A stretch of DNA of 64,000 nt, from the NCBI GenBank assembly GCA_963752755.1, contig CAVVZJ010000014.1, forward strand, positions 434,001-498,000. The letters run 5' to 3'. Made by a program: the position numbers and the translations under genes. Below, one piece after another: positions 54,974 to 64,000 of this stretch (position 1 is its first letter; each line of letters begins with the position of its first letter). The notes below the pieces were generated by a model. The model made no database searches, had not been told where the DNA came from, and worked only from the letters and a program-made list of their open reading frames with translations. The DNA comes from CAVVZJ01 sp963752755. Lineage in GTDB: Bacteria; Planctomycetota; Planctomycetia; Isosphaerales; Isosphaeraceae.

Positions 54974-57809
54974 ATGTCACCAACCCTGCTCTGGTCGATC
55001 CTGGCTTGCCTGGGCTTTCAGGACATTCCGCATACCGAGCCCCGGGTTCTTGATCCGGCCTTGCGGGTGGAACGGATCGCGGCGGAACCGGAGATCGTGA
55101 CGCCGACGGGGATCGCCGTGGACGCCCGGGGCCGGGTCCTGGTCATCGAGAGCCACACGCATTTCCGCCCCGAGGGGTATCAGGGGCCCCCGGCCGACCG
55201 CATCCGCGCCTTCGAGGACACGGACGGCGACGGCCGTTTCGAGACGGTGGCGACGGTCTTCGAGGGCACGCGGTTCACGATGAACCTGGCCGTCGAGCCG
55301 TCCGGCTCGCTCCTGGTCGCGACCCGCAATGAGGTCTTCCGCCTGCCGATCGGCGACGGAGGGCGTCGCCGAGGAACGCGTCACACTGGCCCGTCTGGAG
55401 ACCCGGGGCAACTACCCGCACAACGGCCTCTCCGGCTTCGCGATCGACTTCGACGGCTCGTTCACCTTCGGACTCGGTGAGAACCTGGGCGAGCCTTACA
55501 AGCTGATCGGCCGCGATGGCACGACCCTGACCGGCGGAGGCGAGGGCGGAAGCGTCTATTCGACTCCGGCCCGACGGCTCGGGCCTGCTCGCGGGTGGCT
55601 ACCGGCTTCTGGAATCCGTTCCACCAGGCGCTCGATCCGTTTGGCCGACTCTTCGCCGTGGACAATGACCCCGATTCGCGGCCACCCTGCCGGTTGCTCC
55701 ATGTCGTGGAGGGCGGCGACTACGGCTACCGCTTCCGCAACGGCCGGCGCGGCCTCCACCCCTTGACCGCCTGGGACGGCGATCTGCCCGGCATGCTGCC
55801 GATGGTCGCCGGCACGGGCGAGGCGCCTTCGGGCCTGGTCGTCTACGAGTCGGACGGCTTGCCTGGTTCGTACCGTGGTGCCTTGCTCGTCACGTCCTGG
55901 GGCGACCACCGCATTGACCGCTTCGACCTTGAGCCCGCTGGGGCCTCGTTCCGTGCCCGACGGACGCCGATCGTGATCGGTGACGAGCACTTCCGACCCG
56001 TCGGTATCGCGGTCGGGCCGGACGGGTCGCTGTTCGTCAGCGACTGGGTCGATCGTTCCTACAACGTCCACGGACACGGTCGAATCTGGCGCATCCGGGC
56101 CAGAACCCCAGTGGCCCCTCGTGAGGTTCGTGACGGACGCGAGGGCCTGGCGCAGCCCGACCGCCGCCGTCGCGAGCAGGCGGCCCGATCGCTGGCGGCG
56201 AATGCGAGAGGCCGGGACGTCCTCGGTGAGATCCTCCGCGAGCATGCCCTGGACCCGCGAGCGCGGGCCACGGCGCTGGAGGCCCTCCTCGCGTCGGGCG
56301 ATCCGGACGAGGCGACGGTCCAGGCCGCGCTGGAAGATCCGTCACCGGAGATCCTCGCCCTGGCCGTCGCCCGGGCGCCCGGAAGTGGCTTGACCCGTCC
56401 CGGATCGCCAAGCGAGCGACGTCCCCCCTGGTGCAAGCCGCCGCGCTGCGACGGATCGCGGAATCGTCCGGCCACGATGAGCTGCTCCAGGCTGCCGAGA
56501 GCCCCGATCCGTTCGTGCGGCAGGCGGCTCGGGAAGGAGTCACGCAGTCGTTCTCGGTCGGCGAGCTGATCGCACTGAGCCGGTCGGACGTTCCCGCGCA
56601 ACGGCTCGCCGCCCTCCTCGCACTTCGCGACCTGGATACGGAGCCGGCCCGACGGGCCTTGCCGGCCGGATTGAAGGACCCGGACCCCGCCATCCGCTTG
56701 GCCTCGGTCCAGTGGGTCTATGAGTCCGGGCTGGACGCCTTCCGGGCCGATCTCGAATCGGGGATGACGGCGGGCGTCGTGACCGACCGCCTCTTCCGGG
56801 CGTATCTTGCGGCCCTCACCCGACTCGACCAGGGGGCCGCCCCGCTCCAGAACGAGGTCCCCGACCGGGCCTACGTGGCCCGGCTCGCGTTCGACACGAA
56901 GACTCCGCCCGCTCTCCGCCGCCTGGCCCTGCGCTACCTCGCCCCCGACGATCCGGCGCTGAGTGCCGATCGCCTCGACGATCTGCTCAATTCGTCCGAC
57001 CCGGGACTGCGTCTGGAAGCCGTCCGCAAGCTCTGCGATCGTCCCGGAGCCGATCAGCTCCCGCGACTGGCCGCGCTCGCCCGGGAGGTCGCGAACCCCG
57101 AATCGCTGCGTGCCGAGGCCATCGCCGGCCTGGCCGAGGGTGCGGAATCCTATCGCGGTCTGCTTCTCGACCTGGCCGCCAGCCCTTCGGAGTCGATCCG
57201 CCAACAGGCCGTGCGTTCACTCCGCGGGCTTGACCTCGAACCGGAGCAGCGCAAGGGCATCGAGGCCGTCAAACTCAGCCCCTTGCTCGACCCCGAGGCC
57301 GGGTCGTGGGAATCGTCGTTGCTCGACGACCCCGCGAGACTCGCGACACCGGGCAATCCCGCTGAGGGCGAGCGAGTCTTCTTCATCCCCGCGGCCCTGG
57401 CTGTTACCGTTGCCATCAGGTTGATGGTCGCGGGGCCTCGATCGGGCCCGACCTGACTGTGATTGGTCGCGGGTCGGACCTCGCCAAGCTGGCCGAGTCG
57501 GTCCTCCGGCCCAATCGCGAGATCGCGCCTCAGTTCACCACGTATCAGATCGCGCGGACCGACGGCACGATCGTCACCGCCCTCATCAAGGTCGAGCTGG
57601 GCGATGGCTCGCTCCTGTGTGCCGACCCCGACGGCCGGACCTTCACGGTCAAGAGCGCCGAGATCGAGGAAGTCCAGGCCGTGTCCACCTCGATCATGCC
57701 CGAGGGCCTGGCCCATTCCCTGACTGAGCAGGAGTTCCGCGACCTCCTCGCGTTCCTCCGCGCCCCGTTGCCCGAGGCGGATTCCTCGCGAGTCGTCGAG
57801 AAACGCTGA
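54974..57809 (+). CDS. Planctomycete membrane-bound dehydrogenase-like protein: beta-propeller, HEAT repeats, cytochrome c; about five frameshifts
   Basis: About 945 residues joined. Signal segment MSPTLLWSILACLGFQ. Blades of a propeller (RVERIAAEPEIVTPTGIAVD, GNYPHNGLSGFAIDFDGSFT, TGFWNPFHQALDPFGRLFAV, HFRPVGIAVGPDGSLFVSDW) are followed by HEAT-like helices (LQAAESPDPFVRQAAREGVT, SIRQQAVRSLRGLDLE). Near 57388 a one-base shift leads into HPRGPGCYRCHQVDGRGASI, a CxxCH heme site, then GPDLTVIGRGSDLAKLAESV, a cytochrome c domain. This is the large PVC-phylum periplasmic oxidoreductase type. Frame changes lie near 55365, 55560, 55600, 56390 and 57388. Confidence 0.8.
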
Positions 57810-57864
57810 GAGACCGCCGACGCCTTGACTCTACCGCGTACGACCATCCCGAGGGCCTTCTTCC

Positions 57865-58314
57865 ATGGAACCGGAATCCCCCCCCGAATCCCCGGTCGAG
57901 ATGGACGAGCGGTTCCCGTCCGGCCCCTGGACCGGCTTCTTCCTGGAGCCGGCCCGACAGGGGCGCCAGTGGATGGAACTCCGCCTGACCTTCCGCGAGG
58001 GCGTCCTTCACGGCGAGGGTCGTGACTACGTCGGTCCATTCCTGCTGGTCGGACGTTACGAGACCTCCAGCGGCAAGTGCTGGTGGGCCAAGCGCTATGT
58101 CGGCAAGCACGACGTCGCTTACCAGGGTTACAACGAGGGCAAAGGCATCTGGGGCACCTGGACCATCGACGTCCCCCCGCTACGCGGCGGCTTCCACATC
58201 TGGCCCGAGGGCATGCCCGACCCGTCCCGACCCACGCTCAAGGCCGAGGCCGACGTCCCGATCGAAGCGGAGCCCGTCGAGACTGCCGTCGCCGAGCCGG
58301 TGGGGGCTGATTGA
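57865..58314 (+). CDS. Hypothetical protein, planctomycete-type
   Basis: 149 residues, not recognised by function. No signal peptide. Compact beta-rich core: GPWTGFFLEPARQGRQWMEL, LTFREGVLHGEGRDYVGPFL, GRYETSSGKCWWAKRYVGKH, AYQGYNEGKGIWGTWTID, then GGFHIWPEGM. The repeated Gly/Trp/Tyr pattern suggests a small beta-barrel of the kind that predicts ligand or sugar binding, but this is inference. Complete and intact. It sits between the cytochrome protein and maf. Confidence 0.55.
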   Translation: MEPESPPESPVEMDERFPSGPWTGFFLEPARQGRQWMELRLTFREGVLHGEGRDYVGPFLLVGRYETSSGKCWWAKRYVGKHDVAYQGYNEGKGIWGTWTIDVPPLRGGFHIWPEGMPDPSRPTLKAEADVPIEAEPVETAVAEPVGAD

Positions 58315-58360
58315 CCAGGAACGGCGAATCCGACACACCGGCATCGTATGAGGCGCCCCA

Positions 58361-58930
58361 TTGGAACTGATCCTGGCGAGCACTTCCCCCTACCGCCGCG
58401 CCTTGCTGGAACGCCTGGGCGTGCCGTTTCGTTGGCTCGCCCCTTCTGTGGATGAGGACGCATTCAAGGCTCTCGGACTCGCACCGCAGCTTCTGGCCGA
58501 GCGGCTCGCGACCGCGAAAGCCGCGAGCCTCCGCGAGCCCGACTCCGTCATCATCGGCAGTGATCAGGTCGCCTGCATCGACGAGACGATCCTTGGCAAG
58601 CCCGGCAGCCACGAGCGGGCCGTCGAGCAACTGCGGCTGCTGTCCGGTCGCGAGCATCGATTGATCACGGCGATGGCCGTGTCCCATCAGGATCAACTCA
58701 GGCAACATACGGACGTCACCACCTTGACGATGCGGCCCTTGAGACGCGACGAAATCGAGCGCTACGTCGAGGCCGACCGTCCCTTCGACTGCGCCGGCTC
58801 CTACAAGCTGGAGTCACGCGGCATCGCCCTCTTCGAGCGGATCGCGACCGAGGACCAGACCGCCATCACCGGCCTGCCGCTCATCGCATTAACGACAATC
58901 CTGCGAGACTTCGGCTTCGCCATTCCCTGA
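58361..58930 (+). CDS. maf: Maf-family nucleotide pyrophosphatase
   Basis: 189 residues. Start TTG 58361 (MELILASTSPYRRALLERLG), the S-x-S-P-x-R-R substrate loop of Maf proteins. Further blocks: VDEDAFKALGLAPQLLAERL, SVIIGSDQVACIDETILGKP (Asp of the active site), RDEIERYVEADRPFDCAGSY and KLESRGIALFERIATEDQTA. The YceF subgroup hydrolyses m7GTP to its monophosphate; the pattern AGSYKLE..G suggests that subgroup. Complete. Confidence 0.9.
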   Translation: MELILASTSPYRRALLERLGVPFRWLAPSVDEDAFKALGLAPQLLAERLATAKAASLREPDSVIIGSDQVACIDETILGKPGSHERAVEQLRLLSGREHRLITAMAVSHQDQLRQHTDVTTLTMRPLRRDEIERYVEADRPFDCAGSYKLESRGIALFERIATEDQTAITGLPLIALTTILRDFGFAIP

Positions 58931-58961
58931 CACCTTCTCCCTGCGATTGGGACGCTCATCG

Positions 58962-59990
58962 ATGCGTGCCATGCTCCTCGAAGCCCTCGGGCCGATCCAC
59001 GACAACCCGAACCCGCTCCGGCTCGTCGACTGCCCGGCGCCGGAGCCGGGCCCCGGTGAGGTACGAATCGCCGTGAATGTCTGCGGCGTCTGCCACACCG
59101 AGCTGGACGAGATCGAAGGGCGGACCCCGCCGCCCCGCTTGCCGATCATTCTTGGTCATCAGGCCGTCGGGCGGGTCGAGAAGCGGGGAACCGGCGCCGA
59201 TTCGCTTCCGGTCGGCGACCGCGTCGGCGTGGCCTGGATCTACTCCGCCTGCGGTCATTGCGAGTTCTGCCGTCGCGGTGAGGAGAACCTCTGCGAAGAG
59301 TTCCAGGCCACCGGCCGCGACGCCAACGGCGGCTATGCCGGGATGATGGTTGTCCCGGAAGCCTATGCTCATTCGATCCCGGATCGGTTCGACGACGCCG
59401 AGGCGGCCCCCTTGCTCTGCGCGGGAGCGATCGGCTATCGCTCCTTGCGGCTCACGGGGCTGGAGGACGGCCAGAGCCTCGGCCTGACCGGGTTCGGAGC
59501 GTCGGCGCACCTGGTCTTGAAGATGGTCCGTCATCGGTTTCCGAATACGCGCGTTCACGTCTTCGCCCGATCCGAGTCGGAGCGAGCATTCGCCCGAGAG
59601 CTGGGCGCCGCCTGGGCCGGTGAGACCTCCGCAACCGCCCCCGAGCGGCTGCACGCGATCATCGACACGACCCCCGCCTGGACCCCGATCGTCGAGGCTC
59701 TCCGCAACCTGACTCCCGGCGGCCGGCTGGTCGTCAACGCGATCCGCAAGGAGGACGCCGACAAGGAGGCGCTGCGACGGCTCGACTACCCAACCCACCT
59801 CTGGTTGGAGAAGGAGATCAAGAGCGTTGCCAACGTCACCCGCGCGGACGTCCGCGAGTTCCTCGAACTGGCCGCCGCGATCCCGATCCAGCCCGAGTTC
59901 CAGGTATTCCCGCTGGAGGAGGCGAACCGGGCATTGGTGGAACTCAAGGAGCAGACGGTCCGCGGCGCGAAGGTCCTGCGGATCGGTTGA
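58962..59990 (+). CDS. Zinc-binding alcohol dehydrogenase, AdhP-like
   Basis: 342 residues from ATG 58962. Medium-chain dehydrogenase. Catalytic zinc ligands in VCGVCHTELDEIEG and LGHQAVGRVEKRG; structural zinc loop CGHCEFCRRGEENLC. The coenzyme fold is altered: GLTGFGASAHLVLKMVRHR in place of the usual G-x-G-x-x-G, with an Ala-Ser step, a known variant in this subgroup. GRDANGGYAGMMVVPEAYAH matches AdhP-type enzymes. Substrate unknown. Starts 31 bp after maf. Confidence 0.85.
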   Translation: MRAMLLEALGPIHDNPNPLRLVDCPAPEPGPGEVRIAVNVCGVCHTELDEIEGRTPPPRLPIILGHQAVGRVEKRGTGADSLPVGDRVGVAWIYSACGHCEFCRRGEENLCEEFQATGRDANGGYAGMMVVPEAYAHSIPDRFDDAEAAPLLCAGAIGYRSLRLTGLEDGQSLGLTGFGASAHLVLKMVRHRFPNTRVHVFARSESERAFARELGAAWAGETSATAPERLHAIIDTTPAWTPIVEALRNLTPGGRLVVNAIRKEDADKEALRRLDYPTHLWLEKEIKSVANVTRADVREFLELAAAIPIQPEFQVFPLEEANRALVELKEQTVRGAKVLRIG

Positions 59991-60014
59991 GGGATGTTCG
60001 TGCGCCCCTTTGGG

Positions 60015-61491
60015 TCATGCGATCAGCTTGGGAACCACCTTGCCAGCGACGTCGGTCAGGCGGAAGTCGCGTCCCTGGAAGCGGTAGGTCAGGCGGGTAT
60101 GGTCGAGGCCGAAGAGGCGGAGGATGGTGGCGTGATAATCGTTGACGTGGACCGGGTCTTCCACGACGCCCCAGCCGATCTCGTCGGTCTTGCCGATGAC
60201 CTGGCCGCCGCGGACCCCGCCTCCGGCCATCCAGAGGCTGAAGGCGAAGGGGTGGTGATCGCGACCCGTAACCTTGGCAAACCCCTTTCGGTTCTCGCCG
60301 AGGGGCGTGCGGCCGAACTCGGAGCACCAGAGGACCAGGGTCGAGTCGAGTAGACCACGACGCTTCAGATCCTTCAGGAGCGCGGCGACGGGACGGTCGG
60401 CCATGCCGCAGTTGAAGGCAAGCTCCTTGTCGAGGTGGCTGTGGTGATCCCACGAGGCATGATAGAGGCTGACGAACCGGACACCCCGCTCGACCATCCG
60501 GCGTGCCAGCAAGCAATTCACGGCGAACTGGTTGTACACGCCGTCCCCGCCACCGCGACCGCCGCCGGCCGGGTTGTCGCGGCCGACGCGGTAGAGGTCG
60601 AGCGTCTCCTTGGACTCGCCCGAGAGGTTGATCAGCTCGGGGGCGGCCGACTGCATCCGGAAGGCCAGCTCATAGGCGGCAATCCGACTGTGGATCTCCG
60701 GGTCCTGGATCTCGGCGTGATGACGGGCGTTGAGGGCGGAGATCGTCTCGATGCTCCGTCGCTGGAGATGTTTGGAGAGGCCGGGCGGGTTGCTGAGGTT
60801 GAGGACAGGGTCGCCCTGACTGCGGAAGAGGACGCCTTGATGGTGCGTCGGCAGGAAGCCGCTCGACCAGAGCGATGCCCCGCCACTGGTGCCACGTCCG
60901 GACGTGAGGACGACATAGCCGGGGAGGTTGCTCGACTCGCTCCCCAGGCCATACGTCAGCCAGGCTCCCATGCTCGGGCGTCCGAAGATCGGCACGCCAC
61001 AGTGCAGCAAAAGCTGGCCGGGGTGGTGATTGAACTGGTCGGAATACATCGACCGGATCAAGGCGATGTCATCAGCGCACTCGCCCAGGTGTGGCAGGAG
61101 GTCCGACAGCTCCATGCCGCACTCCCCGTGCGGGGTGAAAGTGCGCGGGCAGCCCATGACCCTGGCCGTCTCCTTCTGGATGAAGGCGAACCGCACTTCC
61201 TTGGTGAACGACTCGGGCAAGGCCTGTCCATCCAGCTCGTTGAGCTTCGGCTTGGGGTCGAACAGGTCGATCTGGCTCGGTCCGCCTTCGAGGAAAATGC
61301 AAATGCACGCCTTCGCCTTCGGCTCGAAGTGCGGCGGCACGCGGGGCGAGGGGGTTGGCCAGGTCGGGTTCGGCGGCGAGCAAGCCCTCGTCACGGAACA
61401 GCGAGGCGAGGGCGGCCAGGCCGACGCCGCTGGCCGTCGAGGTCAGGAAATCGCGGCGCGACTGGCGGAGGGCGTCCGGGAACATCGACAA
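60015..61491 (-). CDS. DUF1501 family protein with Tat signal, one frameshift
   Basis: About 491 residues. ATG 61491 gives a twin-arginine signal (RQSRRDFLTSTASGVGLAAL). The frame shifts near 61337. The rest has the DUF1501 blocks: ACICIFLEGGPSQIDLFDPK, YSDQFNHHPGQLLLHCGVP, PSMGAWLTYGLGSESSNLPG, VVLTSGRG, VRFVSLYHASWDHHSHLDKE, TLVLWCSEFGRTPLGENRKG, RDHHPFAFSLWMAGGGVRGG. The fold is alkaline-phosphatase/sulfatase-like but its chemistry is unknown. In planctomycetes it is nearly always paired, as here, with a DUF1549/DUF1553 protein. Confidence 0.9.
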
Positions 61492-61539
61492 TCTCTCCTT
61501 CCCCGTCCTGAGAGGACCTCGCGATGGCTCAACGCACGC

Positions 61540-64000
61540 TCATTCCCGGGTGACGAATTCATCCAGGTTCAGCACCGTCCTCGCGACGACGACCCAGGCT
61601 GCCAGCTCCGGCGCCTCGGGGTCCGTCGCCTCCGCGGAACCGAGGAATTCCCTGGCCTCCTCCGGTTGGGAACGGAACTCCTCGTACGCCTCCTCGAACA
61701 GTTCGACCAGCACCCCCGACTCCTCCGCGCTCGGCGACCGCGCCAGGCAGAGCCGGTACGCCTGCTCGATCCGCTGCGACGGCGGACCGTTCTCGACCTC
61801 CGCGATGATGCGACGGACCAGGGCACCGGCACACTCCACGAAGACGGCGTCGTTCAACAGAGTGAGCGCCTGCAAGGGGGTATTCGATCGCTCTCGCTTC
61901 ACGGCGCAGACGTTAGCATCCGGGGCGTCGAAGGTGGTGAGCATCGGGTAAGGGGATGTGCGCTGGAACCAGGTGTACATTCCCCTTCGATAACGGTCTG
62001 CTCCGCGGCTCTCGACCCAGCGAGCGCTGCCGGCATAGGTCAGCTCCGCGATGCCGGCAGGCTGTGGTGGACGGACGCTGGGGCCGCCGATCCGTCCTGT
62101 CAGCAGGCCGCCGGAAGCCAGGGAGAGGTCCCGGATGATCTCCGCCTCGACTCGGAATCGGTTCTGACGCGCCAGCAGGACGTTCAGAGGGTCGCGCTCC
62201 TCCAGGTCCGACCGCGCATGCGACGACTGGCGATAGGCGGACGAGGTCACGATCTGTCGGATCATCGCCTTGCGGCTCCAGCCACCATCGCGGAACTGGC
62301 AGGCGAGCCAGTCGAGCAAGTTCAGGATGCGACGGCCTCTCGCCTCGCGTGCCGAAATCCTCCGAGCGTCGCCACGAGCGGCCGGCCGAACAGGTGGCCC
62401 CAGATCCGGTTGACCGCGACACGCGACGTCAACGGGTTCGCCGGATCGGTCAGCCAGCGGGCGAGGTCGAGCCGATCGGGCGACCGGCTCGCGAGCTTGC
62501 AAGGGAGGCAGAACCCCCAGCGTGTGCGGCCGGACTTCCTCACCGGGTCGGAGGAAGTCGCCGCGGATCAGGACGTGGGAGGTGGGTGGGTTCGGGTTCT
62601 CAGCGATCGTCCGCACCAGCGAGGCGTGGCGCCTTCGGCGCGGCCTTCGCGTGCTTCGTGACGATCGCTGCCAACGTCCGGGAGCGAGGGTCGATTGTGC
62701 GGTGATACGCGGCCAGTTGTTCCGCCTCGTCGGGCGACCGCTCAGCCGTGGGACGGGCGAGGATCGTCACGATGGCCGGAGGAATCTCCTCGGTCGGGAC
62801 GAGCGTTACCGGGTCCCGTTCCCACTCCGCCTGTCGCGACGGCCGCTGGTTCCTGTCGTCGTCCTCCTGGGCCTCGACGAGCCGTCGATGCGCCGCCTCG
62901 TGCGCCGCTCTGGCCCGTTCGTAAGCCTGCTGCCCGCCGGGCAAAGGCGCCTCCAGATTGACTTCCTGGCCGGTGTTGAAGAAGGCGAAGAGACCGTAAT
63001 ACTCGCGCTGGGTGATCGGGTCATATTTATGCGAGTGGCACTGAGCGCAGCCGACGGTCAATCCAAGCCAGACCGTCCCGGTCGTGTTGGCCCGATCGAG
63101 GACGGCCTTGACCCGGAATTCCTCAGGGTCAACGCCGCCCTCGGTATTCGTGAGCGTGTTGCGGTGGAAGCCGGTGGCGGTCTTCTGGGAGAGGTTGGCG
63201 TCGGGCAGGAGGTCGCCCGCGAGCTGCTCGGTCGTGAATTGATCGAAGGGCAGATCGCGGTTCAAGGCGTCGATGACCCAGTCGCGATAGCGGTAGGCGA
63301 ATGGCCGCGCGGAGTCCTTCTCATAGCCGTCGCTATCGGCGTAGCGGGCGAGGTCCAGCCAGTGACGTCCCCAGCGCTCGCCGAAGTGAGGGGAGGCGAG
63401 CAGGCGATCGACGAGGTGCTCGTAGGCGTCGGGACGCTCATCCGAGAGGAAGTCGGCGATCTCGTCCGGGGCCGGCGGCAGCCCGAGAAGGTCAAGGCTG
63501 AGGCGACGGATCAAGGTGGCGCGATCGGCCTCGGGGGACGGGTCGATCCCCTCGGTCTCCAGCCTGGCGAGAAGGAACCAGTCGATCGCATTGCGGGGCC
63601 AGGATGCCTGGCGGACCGCAGGCAAGTCGGGACGGGACAGCGGTTGAAAGGCCCAATGGTCGCTCTGGATTTGACCGTTCGCACCGCTCGTCCCGGCGTC
63701 GTCGGGCCAGTCAGCGCCCTGGGCGATCCAGTTGCGAAGAAGCTGCACCTCTTCGGGGGCCAGGCGGTCGCCCTTGGGCGGCATCGCGATGGTCGGATCT
63801 TCGCCGACAACCCGGGCAATCAACTCACTCTCGTCGGGCTTGCCCGGCACGATCGCCGGTCCGAGGTCGCCGCCGGCCAGCGCTTCGGCCTTGCGGTCGA
63901 GGCGAAGTCCCGATTTCCGCTTCTCCGGTCCGTGGCAGGCGTAGCAACTCCGGGCGAGGATCGGTCGGACCTCGCGCCCGTAATCCACCCGTTCCGGACG
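61540..64000 (-). CDS. PSD1 (DUF1549/DUF1553) planctomycete cytochrome c protein, partial, about three frameshifts
   Basis: The 5' end lies beyond 64000. The visible part begins VDYGREVRPILARSCYACHG with a CxxCH heme site and GPEKRKSGLRLDRKAEALAG, the planctomycete cytochrome C domain. IPPDFR-like DUF1549 blocks follow (AIDWFLLARLETEGIDPSPE, LIRRLSLDLLGLPPAPDEIA, WGRHWLDLARYADSDGYEKD, DLPFDQFTTEQLAGDLLPDA, GCAQCHSHKYDPITQREYYG). Frames change near 62605, 62510 and 62340. DUF1553 blocks close it (SSPDRLDLARWLTDPANPLT, AVNRIWGHLFGRPLV, RQIVTSSAYRQSSHARSDLE, NTPLQALTLLNDAVFVECAG). The DUF1501 gene follows after 48 bp. Confidence 0.9.

Overview
The window reads as a GC-rich chromosomal segment of a planctomycete, most likely from the Isosphaeraceae/Isosphaerales side of Planctomycetota. 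The pointers are lineage-typical families: a DUF1501 Tat-signal protein beside a DUF1549/DUF1553 (PSD1) cytochrome protein (60015-64000), a large beta-propeller/HEAT/cytochrome c protein (54974-57809), a HYExAFE protein (32518-33078), a short N-terminal LE-x-LE-x-R surface-protein signature (42665-43310), a RAYT with REP repeats, and M16 and TPR/LRR secreted proteins. No rRNA, tRNA, CRISPR array or prophage was seen.

Layout. 1-5558: a membrane-anchored SGNH-like protein cut by the window edge, a family 4-like glycosyltransferase, gcvT and a CNNM/CBS transporter-like protein. 5606-8086: an arsenosugar pair (peroxidase-like CMD protein and the radical SAM protein ArsS). 8074-18674: an accessory block bounded by two inverted near-identical copies of a 453-bp segment. 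It holds dense hairpins, four REP palindromes, a RAYT, a ParB-like/small-protein pair, a secreted protein, an M16 peptidase full of indels, a TPR-LRR protein, a DUF493 protein and a YrdC-phosphotyrosine phosphatase fusion. 18674-20543: a transposase remnant, a terminal repeat and a gene with a GPKT..GK..S..NALKHGL motif, linked to dispersed repeats. 20898-29367: a response regulator with degenerate GGDEF, a secreted beta-helix-like protein, an alcohol dehydrogenase, a thioesterase, an XRE-cupin regulator with an Fsr-like MFS exporter, and a TPR protein. 29482-34052: a compact minus-strand operon (KAS, bioB, HPP, small membrane protein, HYExAFE, membrane protein, YkgJ). 34204-34388: a MITE. 34488-44968: homocysteine S-methyltransferase, M50 protease, aroB, dprA, bioF, class V aminotransferase, coaD, DoxX-like, surface protein and TolC. 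46095-50772: a J-domain protein, mcsB with two tandem mcsA genes, and trpE. 50833-64000: an esterase/hydrolase, a sulfotransferase, the propeller-cytochrome protein, maf, an alcohol dehydrogenase, and the DUF1501/DUF1549 pair.

How the genes work together. Clear functional units are McsA/McsA/McsB (protein arginine phosphorylation), ArsS plus its CMD partner, regulator plus exporter at 25554-27406, bioB and bioF, and the extracytoplasmic redox/degradation set at 54974-64000. Many genes carry one to five single-base frameshifts although the flanking coding sequence is well conserved. This suggests draft-assembly indels, and they are extremely dense in the M16 gene (about 26 in 2.5 kb).

The most interesting non-coding content is the repeat ecology: REP/RAYT, hairpins with a shared CG-loop-CG core and varying arms, a MITE and IS remnant sharing one terminal repeat, and an unexplained 17-bp dispersed repeat associated with the NALKHGL gene.
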